A stretch of DNA of 64,000 nt from G963677185 sp963677185 (GTDB taxonomy: Bacteria; Bacillota; Syntrophomonadia; Syntrophomonadales; Syntrophomonadaceae), in the NCBI GenBank assembly GCA_963677185.1, contig OY781889.1, positions 1,488,001 to 1,552,000 on the forward strand, read 5' to 3'. The stretch's first letter is position 1. The number at the start of each line of letters is the position of its first letter. Shown here in pieces: positions 34,320-42,102 of the stretch. The notes under the pieces are model-generated. The model did no database searches. It saw only the letters and a list, made by a program, of their open reading frames with translations, and had not been told where the DNA came from. The position numbers and the translations under genes were made by a program.

Positions 34320-35540
34320 TCAGGCATTTCTGCCGCTTCCGATGAGATAATCAGCCTTTTCGTATGCATTGCGCAGGTCGTAAACTGCCATATCTCCTTT
34401 GAGCGCGAGCCCTTTGTAGGCGCTATGATTAACCGCAAGCAGTACCAGGTTGGCTCCTTGAACGGCCGAGTCCACGCTGGGACAATAATCTCCATCAAGG
34501 CGGACAAATGGATCGTGTATTTGCAGTGTGAAGCCTCCGCTTTCCCGAAGCAGGTGAATCAGCTCAATAATCGGGCTCTCTCTAACATCGTCCACATCGG
34601 GTTTGTAGGTTACCCCCAGAACCGCTACCGTGCCACCTGATGGAAGCATTTTTTGAATATTTTGCAGAACATGGCCAGGCATGCCATCGTTTATTTCGCG
34701 GGCGGTACGTATGATGCGCGCTTCATCCGGCGCCTTTTCGACGATGAACCAGGGATCCACCGCCAGACAATGACCGCCTACCCCGGGTCCGGGCTGATGG
34801 ATATTCACGCGGGGATGTTTATTGGCAAGCTGAATGACCTCCCAGGCATTGATTCCGCTCTTCTCGCATATCATGGCCAATTCGTTGGCCAGAGCAATAT
34901 TGACATCCCGGAAAGTGTTTTCCATCATTTTGGTCATTTCAGCAGTCCGGGCATCTGTCAGGAACATTTCGCCTCTAACGAAAGTTTTGTACAAATCCCT
35001 GATGGCGACACTGGATTCGTGATTGATGCCTCCGATAATACGGTTATTGTTTACCAGCTCCATTAGTATCTGGCCTGGCAGTACTCGTTCCGGTGAGTGA
35101 CCGGCCAGGAAATCAATCCCTGCCTTGAGTCCGGATTCCTCAAGGATGGGAACCACCAAATCATCGGTTGTTCCCGCCGGTGAAGTGGATTCTAAAATTA
35201 CAATATTTCCAGGGCGTAAGTATGGCACAATGCTTCTGGTTCCGGATTCAACATAAGATAAATCCGCACGCTTGTCGGCGGTAATAGGAGTTGGAACCGC
35301 TATGATAAAGACATCCGCTTCTCTTGGAGTATCAGACGCAACCAGGTTTGAAGAAGTCACTGCGGCCTGTACAAGGATGTCCAGGTAAGGTTCTTCAATT
35401 ATTATCTCACCCTTCTGCAAGGCCTTGATGACCTCGGGATTCAGGTCTACTCCATATACCTTGTGCCCGTGGGATGCGAACATCGCCGAAGTGGGAAGAC
35501 CTATATATCCTAAACCTAAAACGCAGACGCTTTTTTTCAT
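34320..35540 (-). CDS. UDP-N-acetyl-D-mannosamine dehydrogenase-type nucleotide sugar dehydrogenase
   Basis: A 406-residue NAD-dependent enzyme of the UDP-glucose/GDP-mannose dehydrogenase superfamily. The Rossmann fingerprint is GLGYIGLPTSAMFASHGHKVYGVD (about 9-32). The catalytic Cys is C258 in GPGVGGHCLAVDP. LESTSPAGTTDDL and AGHSPERVLPG are typical of the ManNAc subgroup (WecC). It converts UDP-ManNAc to UDP-ManNAcA, likely feeding the EPS repeat unit through the WecG-like transferase. ATG at 35540 has GGAGGAGCACATA before it and is preferred to upstream in-frame starts. Transcribed after the sugar transferase gene. Confidence 0.92.
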   Translation of the reverse strand: MKKSVCVLGLGYIGLPTSAMFASHGHKVYGVDLNPEVIKALQKGEIIIEEPYLDILVQAAVTSSNLVASDTPREADVFIIAVPTPITADKRADLSYVESGTRSIVPYLRPGNIVILESTSPAGTTDDLVVPILEESGLKAGIDFLAGHSPERVLPGQILMELVNNNRIIGGINHESSVAIRDLYKTFVRGEMFLTDARTAEMTKMMENTFRDVNIALANELAMICEKSGINAWEVIQLANKHPRVNIHQPGPGVGGHCLAVDPWFIVEKAPDEARIIRTAREINDGMPGHVLQNIQKMLPSGGTVAVLGVTYKPDVDDVRESPIIELIHLLRESGGFTLQIHDPFVRLDGDYCPSVDSAVQGANLVLLAVNHSAYKGLALKGDMAVYDLRNAYEKADYLIGSGRNA

Positions 35541-35596
35541 TATGTGCTCCTCCATTACTATGCTTGCCGTGAATGCAGCTCCTGATAAACCCGTTC

Positions 35597-37009
35597 CTAA
35601 CGGGAACCCTTGCCAATGGCAACCACCGCCAGCGTTTTGAATAGAATGACGATATCCGACCATATGGTCCAGTTCTGTATATACTCGTTGTCAAGCTTCA
35701 CTACCTCTTCAAAATCGGTAATGTCTGAACGCCCGCTGATTTGCCACATGCCAGTTATTCCCGGAGTAATGCTAATGCGGCGTTGATGATGATGTTCATA
35801 CTGCTTAACTTCCTGAACGGTAGGGGGGCGGGTTCCTACCAGGCTCATATCCTGTTTCAGAACATTGTAAAATTGGGGAAGCTCATCAATGCTGGTCTTG
35901 CGCATAAAGGCGCCAATTCTGGTTACACGCGGATCATTGGCAACCTTGAACATGTGGCCGCTCATTTCGTTGCAGGCCATCAGAACAGATTGCTGGGCTT
36001 CGGCATTTACTCCCATGGATCTGAATTTCCAAATTTCGAATACACGCCCGTTTCTGCCCACCCTTTGTTGTTTGAAAAGAACAGGACCGCGTGTTTCGAG
36101 CTTGATCAGCGGCCCCATTACTATGAAAGCGATACCGAAGATAACCATCCCTACCAGGGCCCCGCATACATCCAAAACACGCTTGGCGAATAGCTGGTTC
36201 TCGTTTAGAGACACTGTATGGAATTTCAAAACCGGAACATCTCCCACCATGGAGACCTGGGTTTTCGAATCCGGCGAGTTCTGACACTCAAGTATCATAG
36301 TGATCGTAATCCCGATATCCTGGCATTCGTCCAGAATATCCTTTAATCTCATATCAGAATTGAGCGGCAGGGCTACGGCGATTTCATCAATGCGGTTTTC
36401 GCGGGCTATACTGGTGAGGTTATCAATTCCTCCCAGCCGTCGCAGGCCTTCGTAGCCATCTGACTCATGGATCTCAACGTAACCGGCAATCTTAAGATTA
36501 AGATGTTCGTACCGTTTGATTTCATCAATATACCGGCGGCCTTTGGCCGAGCATCCCACGATAAGAATGTTGCAATCAACCTTATTGGAAGAACCGCTTG
36601 CTTTAAGGACATTGAACAGCAGAGTCTTACTGATAATACAAAAGCCCAAATAAATCAGGGAGAAAATCAGAATGAATCCTGGCTCAACCGGAGAATTCAT
36701 TAAATATAGAAGGGAGGCGCACACCGCGGTGCCAGTTGCAAAGGCCAACAGTGTTTTAATCTGCAGCTGCCTTGCTAGAAAGCTTCTTTGCTTCATTATT
36801 TCATCGTATATGTCCAGTGCTATAAAAATGCCGATAAAACCGAAGTGCAACAGCACGATGAGTCCGACCGTCTCAAGGGAGCTGAGATTGATCGCGTTTC
36901 CCAGCTGTTCTCTATAGGTATGCAGAGCCACCAGGTAGGCTAAAAATATTCCCAGGCTGTCAATTATAATATATAGTTCCTGTCGTAGTCTTCTTCTCCA
37001 GCGTATCAT
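35597..37009 (-). CDS. Undecaprenyl-phosphate sugar phosphotransferase (polyprenyl glycosylphosphotransferase)
   Basis: A 470-residue initiating enzyme of the WbaP/CpsE family. Four N-terminal TM segments (about 10-125) precede a Rossmann-like CoA-binding-type domain (NILIVGCSAKGRRYIDEI). A fifth membrane helix (VLDVCGALVGMVIFGIAFIVM) leads into the catalytic domain with FKQQRVGRNGRVFEIWKFRSM, the Asp-Glu pair SIDELPQFYNVLKQDMSLVGTRP and a terminal PGITGMWQISGRS. It moves a sugar-1-phosphate onto undecaprenyl phosphate, starting each repeat unit. The ATG has GAGGGCATGATAGC before it. Confidence 0.95.
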   Translation of the reverse strand: MIRWRRRLRQELYIIIDSLGIFLAYLVALHTYREQLGNAINLSSLETVGLIVLLHFGFIGIFIALDIYDEIMKQRSFLARQLQIKTLLAFATGTAVCASLLYLMNSPVEPGFILIFSLIYLGFCIISKTLLFNVLKASGSSNKVDCNILIVGCSAKGRRYIDEIKRYEHLNLKIAGYVEIHESDGYEGLRRLGGIDNLTSIARENRIDEIAVALPLNSDMRLKDILDECQDIGITITMILECQNSPDSKTQVSMVGDVPVLKFHTVSLNENQLFAKRVLDVCGALVGMVIFGIAFIVMGPLIKLETRGPVLFKQQRVGRNGRVFEIWKFRSMGVNAEAQQSVLMACNEMSGHMFKVANDPRVTRIGAFMRKTSIDELPQFYNVLKQDMSLVGTRPPTVQEVKQYEHHHQRRISITPGITGMWQISGRSDITDFEEVVKLDNEYIQNWTIWSDIVILFKTLAVVAIGKGSR

Positions 37010-37136
37010 GCTATCATGCCCTCTTTCATAGTAGTGTTTATTAAAGTGCGATCAATATTGTTGTACGGCAAAAAAACAAATCTGGATTTATGTGATTCCA
37101 TATATCTGATGAGGCTCTGCGAATAACTCCTTGTTG

Positions 37137-37649
37137 TTATGAAACCGATTCTTGTTCTGTCCATCTGAACTTGGGCCGCCGGACAATGGCTGATGAGGTT
37201 TTATCGGATGCCCATTGCACTGCTTGTTCCATCAGCCGCACCATCTCCAGCACACTGCGAAAGGCGATGGCTCGCCGGCCTTCTACCCAGGACAGGCTGC
37301 CCTGCCAGCTGGCGTTTTGCCGAAACTGCACCCTTAAAATGAAGCTGGCTAACTGATGGCCTGGTTCAGCTCCGGGGATGAAAACCGGCTCCAGACGGTT
37401 ATCTTCAAACAGGCCGCCATCCTCATGCAGGTCCCAGGTGCGCAGGTTCATGGATGCCTGGGGAAAACCGCTTTCATTCATCCGGCCATCAATGGCTTCC
37501 AGCAGGTTTGCCAATCCACGGAAATCGACAGTGCCGCCACTGCTGCAATGTTCTATGCTGCCTTGCAGGACCTGAGCACTATAATTACTAATTCGAATAA
37601 TAAAATCCGCTGAATGGCTGTACGTCTTTCCGGAAATCGTATTTTGCAT
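37137..37649 (-). CDS. Conserved hypothetical protein, first gene of the sugar-transferase operon
   Basis: A 170-residue soluble protein with the segment NASWQGSLSWVEGRRAIAFRSVLEMVRLMEQAV. A 'SWQG...FRS.LE...L...A' pattern is known to me from uncharacterised Firmicutes proteins but has no assigned function. No TM segments or signal peptide. The ATG has GGGAGGCAGTTTAGACG before it. It lies 127 bases upstream of the sugar transferase and behind the four-repeat promoter, so it is likely co-expressed with that gene and may regulate EPS or be a small binding protein. Confidence 0.65.
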   Translation of the reverse strand: MQNTISGKTYSHSADFIIRISNYSAQVLQGSIEHCSSGGTVDFRGLANLLEAIDGRMNESGFPQASMNLRTWDLHEDGGLFEDNRLEPVFIPGAEPGHQLASFILRVQFRQNASWQGSLSWVEGRRAIAFRSVLEMVRLMEQAVQWASDKTSSAIVRRPKFRWTEQESVS

Positions 37650-37703
37650 CGTCTAAACTGCCTCCCATTGTATAAAGGTCCTGAACAGCCTTTTATAGTC
37701 CTA

Positions 37704-37759
37704 ATTATAATCCCCCAAAGTCACCGTTCGGTCACCGATTAGTCACCGTTCAGTCTCAG
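37704..37759 (-). promoter_or_regulatory. Promoter with four 11-bp direct repeats in place of a -35 box
   Basis: On the minus strand a perfect TATAAT (37704-37709) lies 10 bases downstream of the last of four tandem repeats. The repeats start at 37720, 37731, 37742 and 37753 (plus strand GTCACCG, the fourth GTCTCAG), each exactly 11 bp apart. Eleven-bp direct repeats ending about 10 bp before the -10 box are the arrangement of PhoB/OmpR-family activator sites. The regulator is not identified. Confidence 0.7.
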
Positions 37760-38129
37760 TAAACCATGGTGCGCAAATTATTGGCATAAGAAAACAGAAT
37801 AGGATACGAAACCAGGTAATAATTAGCCCATGGACCTAATTTGTAGGAAAAAATAATACATCGTATGCGTCACAAATTTCTGTCCCAAAAATTGTGTGCG
37901 AATTGTTTGTGACGATACCAGCCGCAGTATGGTCCTGGTTTCGCAGGAGAACATCAATATAACCCCTGATAAAATAGAACAAGAATAATTAGACATTTGT
38001 AAGAGATTTGTCGACATGGATCTGAATGGAGATGAAGAAGAGCGGGAAAATGCTTGGATAAAAAGCGCGGCTTAAGCCGTTTTGAAAGTATATAGTTATG
38101 TATGGTATTTAACTTTATCAACAAACAAA
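37760..38129. other. Noncoding stretch with a 9-bp dyad
   Basis: No gene is supported. It contains the inverted repeat CGTCACAAA (37868-37876) and TTTGTGACG (37906-37914) separated by 29 bases, a plausible operator pair or part of the promoter region. A short palindrome (CGGCTTAAGCCG with following T residues) lies near 38066-38086. Confidence 0.35.
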
Positions 38130-38154
38130 GGGAGGGGCATACACTGCCCCTCCC
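38130..38154 (-). terminator. Terminator of the beta-oxidation operon
   Basis: A perfect 10-bp stem (GGGAGGGGCA, complement at 38145-38154) with a 5-base loop is followed on the minus strand by TTTGTTTGTT. It lies about 280 bases past the thiolase stop. Confidence 0.8.
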
Positions 38155-38160
38155 AGACCT

Positions 38161-38399
38161 ATGACAAAAGTGAATCTCATCGTCATATCACAAAGACTTC
38201 TCAATCAACGTACATAGAGTACGCCTTAATCGCAGCCTTTGCTCATAACGCGACGAAGGTGCAGTTCTGCACCGAATGCCGCAGGATTGAATCTGACACG
38301 AAGCGTCTGATGAGCCTCGGCGAACCCGTTTTCTCATCGGTCTGACTTTGTTTGATGACAAAAGTGAATCTCATCATCGCATCACAAAGACCGCTCAAT
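38161..38399. repeat. Pair of 44-45-bp direct repeats flanking a structured segment
   Basis: The two copies (38161-38204 and 38355-38399) begin ATGACAAAAGTGAATCTCAT and continue with ATCACAAAGA and CTCAAT. About 150 bases lie between them, including a 16-bp palindrome (GGTGCAG-TT-CTGCACC, near 38260) and a hairpin with arms GATGAG and CTCATC. No transposase is present. The element sits in the 3' region of the thiolase operon. Confidence 0.75.
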
Positions 38400-38432
38400 A
38401 CCAACCTTGCCGGACGCGTGGCAGGATTCTGG

Positions 38433-39623
38433 TTAACAGAGTTCGAATACCCCTGCGCCACCCATTCCTCCGCCAATACACATAGATACTATGCCGTACT
38501 TAACCTGGCGCCTTTGCATTTCGTTCATGAGCGTAACTGTAAGCTTGCATCCCGTGGAGCCCATGGGATGGCCTATAGCTATGGCACCTCCATTTACATT
38601 GACGATATCCGGGTCGATGCCCAATTCTCGAATGCAATATATCGACTGAGAAGCAAAAGCTTCGTTTAGCTCTATCAACCCGATGTCCTTAAGACTCAGA
38701 CCGGTTTGTTTCAGCACCTTCGGGATCGCAAGAGCGGGGCCGATTCCCATTTCTTCCGGTGCGCAGCCATGGACTGCCATGCCCCTGAACTTAACAATGG
38801 GTTTTAGCCCAAGCTCTGCCGCGCGATCAGCGGACATCATTACCACCGCTGAAGCGCCGTCTGTGGTCTGAGATGAATTGCCTGCGGTTACAGTGCCGCC
38901 AGCTACGAAGGCTGCTCTCAAGCCGGATAGTTGTTCATAAGTCAAATCATAGCGAATGCCTTCATCAGCTTCAAAAATGCTTTCCCTGGTAACGGGCTTT
39001 CCATCCTTGCCGAGTGTGGTAATGCTCACCGGAACGGGGGCGATTTCGCCTTTGAATCTGCCTTCTTTGGTTGCGGCAGCGGCTTTTTGGTGACTGGCTA
39101 CCGCAAAATTATCCTGTTCTTCCCGGCCGATTCCATATTTCCGGGCGACATTTTCAGCAGTCTGCCCCATGCCGGTAAAGACATTTCTCAGTACAGGATC
39201 AGTGGCAATCACGGGATCAGGTCTGATTACGCCGCCCATGGCGATGAGGCTCATATGCTCAATCCCGCCGGCCAGCACTACGTCACAGCGGCCGCACATA
39301 ATGGCTTCCGCTCCGAATGCTTCAGCCTGCAGGCCTGACGCACAAAAACGGTTTATGGTCACGGCAGATACGCTGTCAGGGATTCCCGCGTAGAGGGCCG
39401 TGATGCGTGCGGTGTTAAGCCCGCACACCTGCTCGGGCGTCGCACAGCCCCAGATAACGTCATCTATCATTTCAGCTGAAAATGCTGGTCCGAGTCTTTT
39501 AATGGCTTCTTCCATGCAAATTTTTCCCAGGAATTCCGGCCTGGTATCTCTCAAGGTGCCCCGCGGAGCTCTGCCGCCCGCCGTCCTGACTCCAGAAACG
39601 ATTACAGCTTCTTTCAATTTCAT
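38433..39623 (-). CDS. Acetyl-CoA acyltransferase (thiolase)
   Basis: A 396-residue thiolase performing CoA-dependent cleavage of 3-ketoacyl-CoA in beta-oxidation, or the reverse condensation. The acyl-bound Cys is C94 (NRFCASGLQ), His H352 lies in GHPMGSTG and the second Cys is C382 (SMCIGGGMGG). All catalytic residues are present. It lies 25 bases after the bifunctional enzyme gene and is the last gene of the operon. Confidence 0.95.
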   Translation of the reverse strand: MKLKEAVIVSGVRTAGGRAPRGTLRDTRPEFLGKICMEEAIKRLGPAFSAEMIDDVIWGCATPEQVCGLNTARITALYAGIPDSVSAVTINRFCASGLQAEAFGAEAIMCGRCDVVLAGGIEHMSLIAMGGVIRPDPVIATDPVLRNVFTGMGQTAENVARKYGIGREEQDNFAVASHQKAAAATKEGRFKGEIAPVPVSITTLGKDGKPVTRESIFEADEGIRYDLTYEQLSGLRAAFVAGGTVTAGNSSQTTDGASAVVMMSADRAAELGLKPIVKFRGMAVHGCAPEEMGIGPALAIPKVLKQTGLSLKDIGLIELNEAFASQSIYCIRELGIDPDIVNVNGGAIAIGHPMGSTGCKLTVTLMNEMQRRQVKYGIVSMCIGGGMGGAGVFELC

Positions 39624-39648
39624 AACCTCCCCTAATTCAGTTCACGGA

Positions 39649-42039
39649 TTAATTGCGCAACGGTTTGCCGGTTTTCAAAATGTGCGCTATTCTGTCCTGG
39701 GTCTTCTGTGTGCCAAGCAGGAAAAGGAATGCTTCCCTTTCTAGATCACACAAATATTCTTCTGTTATCATGGAGCCGGTGATAATATTGCCGCCGGCCA
39801 GGATATCAACGATCTTGCAGACAATCAGCCAGTCATGCTCGCTTATAGCACCGGCCTGGAACATTTGCAGGGTGCCAACTTTCAGGAGGGCCACCGCGGT
39901 TTGTCCGAAGGCAGGGAATTCAGTCTTGAGCGGAGCTCGATAGCCTGCATCGATCATATTCAGAGCTCTTTTTTTGGCGTCGGTAACCAGGTAGTCAGTA
40001 TTCAAGGAAATGCCGTCCGCAGAGCGCATATAATTCATATTAAACGCCTCTTTGGCACTGGTGGCCACCTTGGCCATCGCAATATTTTGGAAATAAGGCA
40101 TAATGATATCCACCGGTGCGGCAGTTGTGCCCTTAATGGTCTCATAGGTTCTTACGATGGCTTCCTTGGTTCCTCCACCGGCGGGAATCAAGCCCACCCC
40201 TATTTCAACCAGGCCTATATAGGTTTCACCTGCAGCTTGAATAGCCGAACCCTGAATAGCCATTTCACAGCCGCCGCCTAAAGTCATACCGTGAATAGCC
40301 ATGATTACAGGCTGGTCTGAATACTTATTAGCAAGGTTAACCTGCTGGTTTTCAGCAAGTACTCCATCAATAAGGTCCCATTTATTTTCCTGGGCCATTT
40401 TAGCCAGCAAGCCAAGATCGGCGCCAACGCAGAAATTCGCTCTGGCACCAGTGACAACCATGCCGTCCCAGTTTCTGGCCATTTCTTCCCGGGCTTCTTT
40501 CAGGAAAGCCACCAGTTCCTGGCTCATTGCCGAGGTTCTGGTATGACATTCCATGCAAATTATTCCGTCCCCAATATTATAAAGGCTGGCGCATTCGCTT
40601 GATTTAATAACCTTGTTCTGCCCATTCAGCGCTTTAAGTACTATCAATCCGGGTTTGGCTTCAATGGGCATGAGCTTTTTGTCGGTAATGGAATAATAGA
40701 AGTCAGCCCCCGCTTCCGTCTTGTAAAAGGATTTTATGCCCGCGGCCAGCATCTCTTTAATCCAGGCTGGCACGGTCATTCCTTCCGCTTCCATCCGGGC
40801 GGTATACTTATCCAGATCCAGGCCTGACCAGAGTTCAAACGGACCCATAGTGTGGTTGTAACCCCAGCGCATCGCGCGGTCCATGTTGAGAATATCATCG
40901 GATACCTCGGGAATTTTGGAAGCTGCATATAGAAACATCCCGCTTAAATGCTTCCAGACAAACCGGGCTGCCTTATCGTCGGCTTCAAAAAAGGCGGCCA
41001 GTTTTTCAGGCAGTGTTTTCGCCTGCCTGGCGGCATTAAGGCTGTCGAAATGAGCAGGCTGTATGGGGACATACTCGAAAGTTTTGACATCCAGAACCTG
41101 TTTTTCTTTGCCGATTCTTTTATAGAAGCCGCCCCTGGTCTTCGCGCCCAGCATTCCTTTGCCGACCATGGTTTCGAGAAAAGGGGGCAGAGTGTACATC
41201 GCTTTTTCTGCGGGATCACTGACATTATGCTGTACTTCGTTAGTGGATAACAAAACTATATCAACGCCGACCATGTCACAAAGCCCGAAGCTGCCGATCT
41301 TGGGGCGGCCGATAGCGCTCCCGGTCAGGGCATCAACTTCAGGCACAGTCAGTCCCAGCTCCAGCATCAAATTGGAAATTGATGGCGCCGCCCAGTTGCC
41401 CAAACGGTTGGCGACAAAGGCGGGGGTGTCCTTGGCGTAAACGATGCCTTTGCCGAGCACTTTTTCACCAAATTCGGCAAAAAATTGCAGCACTTCGGGC
41501 AGGGTATCTTTTCCGGGAATCAGTTCAAGCAGCTTCATATACCGCACCGGATTGAAGAAATGAGTTCCCATCCAATGTTGCCGGAATTCTAAAGGCATAT
41601 CTTCTACAATGCTGTTGATTGAGATGCTGGATGTATTGCTGGTCACCAGGGTTCCCGGCTTTATATGCAATGCAAGCTGGTTCAAAACGGATTTTTTAAT
41701 GCCTATGTTCTCAGGCACGACCTCCACTACCCAGTCGCATTCGCCCAGCCAGTCAAGGTTATCTTCCATATTGCCCGTGGTAATCATGACAGCTTCATCC
41801 TTGTTCATCAAGGCGGCCGGCTTGGATTTGATTAAGGCATCCTTGTTCATTTCGGCAATCCGATTTCGAAAAGCGGGCTCACTCACTGTGAGTCCCTGGG
41901 CTTTCTCTTTTTCGTTGAGCTCTCGGGGCACAATGTCCAGCAAATAGCTGCGGATACCAGCATTGGCCAGGTGGGCGGCAATACCTGCCCCCATCGTTCC
42001 TGACCCTAAAACTGCGACTTTCCTGATTTTTCTCTTCAC
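39649..42039 (-). CDS. 3-Hydroxyacyl-CoA dehydrogenase / enoyl-CoA hydratase (FadB/FadN-type)
   Basis: A 796-residue bifunctional beta-oxidation enzyme. The N-terminal Rossmann domain (VAVLGSGTMGAGIAAHLANAG, about 8-28) and the SNTSSISI segment belong to the NAD-dependent dehydrogenase. The second half carries the crotonase domain with IHGMTLGGGCEMAIQG and VGLIPAGGGTKE. The order dehydrogenase then hydratase resembles B. subtilis FadN, the reverse of E. coli FadB. In an anaerobic fatty-acid oxidiser it would feed 3-ketoacyl-CoA to the adjacent thiolase. It is transcribed between the CoA-transferase and the thiolase with short gaps. Confidence 0.94.
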   Translation of the reverse strand: MKRKIRKVAVLGSGTMGAGIAAHLANAGIRSYLLDIVPRELNEKEKAQGLTVSEPAFRNRIAEMNKDALIKSKPAALMNKDEAVMITTGNMEDNLDWLGECDWVVEVVPENIGIKKSVLNQLALHIKPGTLVTSNTSSISINSIVEDMPLEFRQHWMGTHFFNPVRYMKLLELIPGKDTLPEVLQFFAEFGEKVLGKGIVYAKDTPAFVANRLGNWAAPSISNLMLELGLTVPEVDALTGSAIGRPKIGSFGLCDMVGVDIVLLSTNEVQHNVSDPAEKAMYTLPPFLETMVGKGMLGAKTRGGFYKRIGKEKQVLDVKTFEYVPIQPAHFDSLNAARQAKTLPEKLAAFFEADDKAARFVWKHLSGMFLYAASKIPEVSDDILNMDRAMRWGYNHTMGPFELWSGLDLDKYTARMEAEGMTVPAWIKEMLAAGIKSFYKTEAGADFYYSITDKKLMPIEAKPGLIVLKALNGQNKVIKSSECASLYNIGDGIICMECHTRTSAMSQELVAFLKEAREEMARNWDGMVVTGARANFCVGADLGLLAKMAQENKWDLIDGVLAENQQVNLANKYSDQPVIMAIHGMTLGGGCEMAIQGSAIQAAGETYIGLVEIGVGLIPAGGGTKEAIVRTYETIKGTTAAPVDIIMPYFQNIAMAKVATSAKEAFNMNYMRSADGISLNTDYLVTDAKKRALNMIDAGYRAPLKTEFPAFGQTAVALLKVGTLQMFQAGAISEHDWLIVCKIVDILAGGNIITGSMITEEYLCDLEREAFLFLLGTQKTQDRIAHILKTGKPLRN

Positions 42040-42102
42040 AAACCGCTACCTCCAATCTTGCATTCCGTTTTTTCCAGCTTATCTATAATGCGGGCATAAG
42101 CC

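Noticed and set aside
38425..38465. tRNA-like GAGTTCGAATA with GCGCCACCCA near the end of the thiolase gene
   Set aside because: It is the coding sequence for the Gly-rich C-terminus of the thiolase on the minus strand, with no acceptor or anticodon stem partner. Coincidence.
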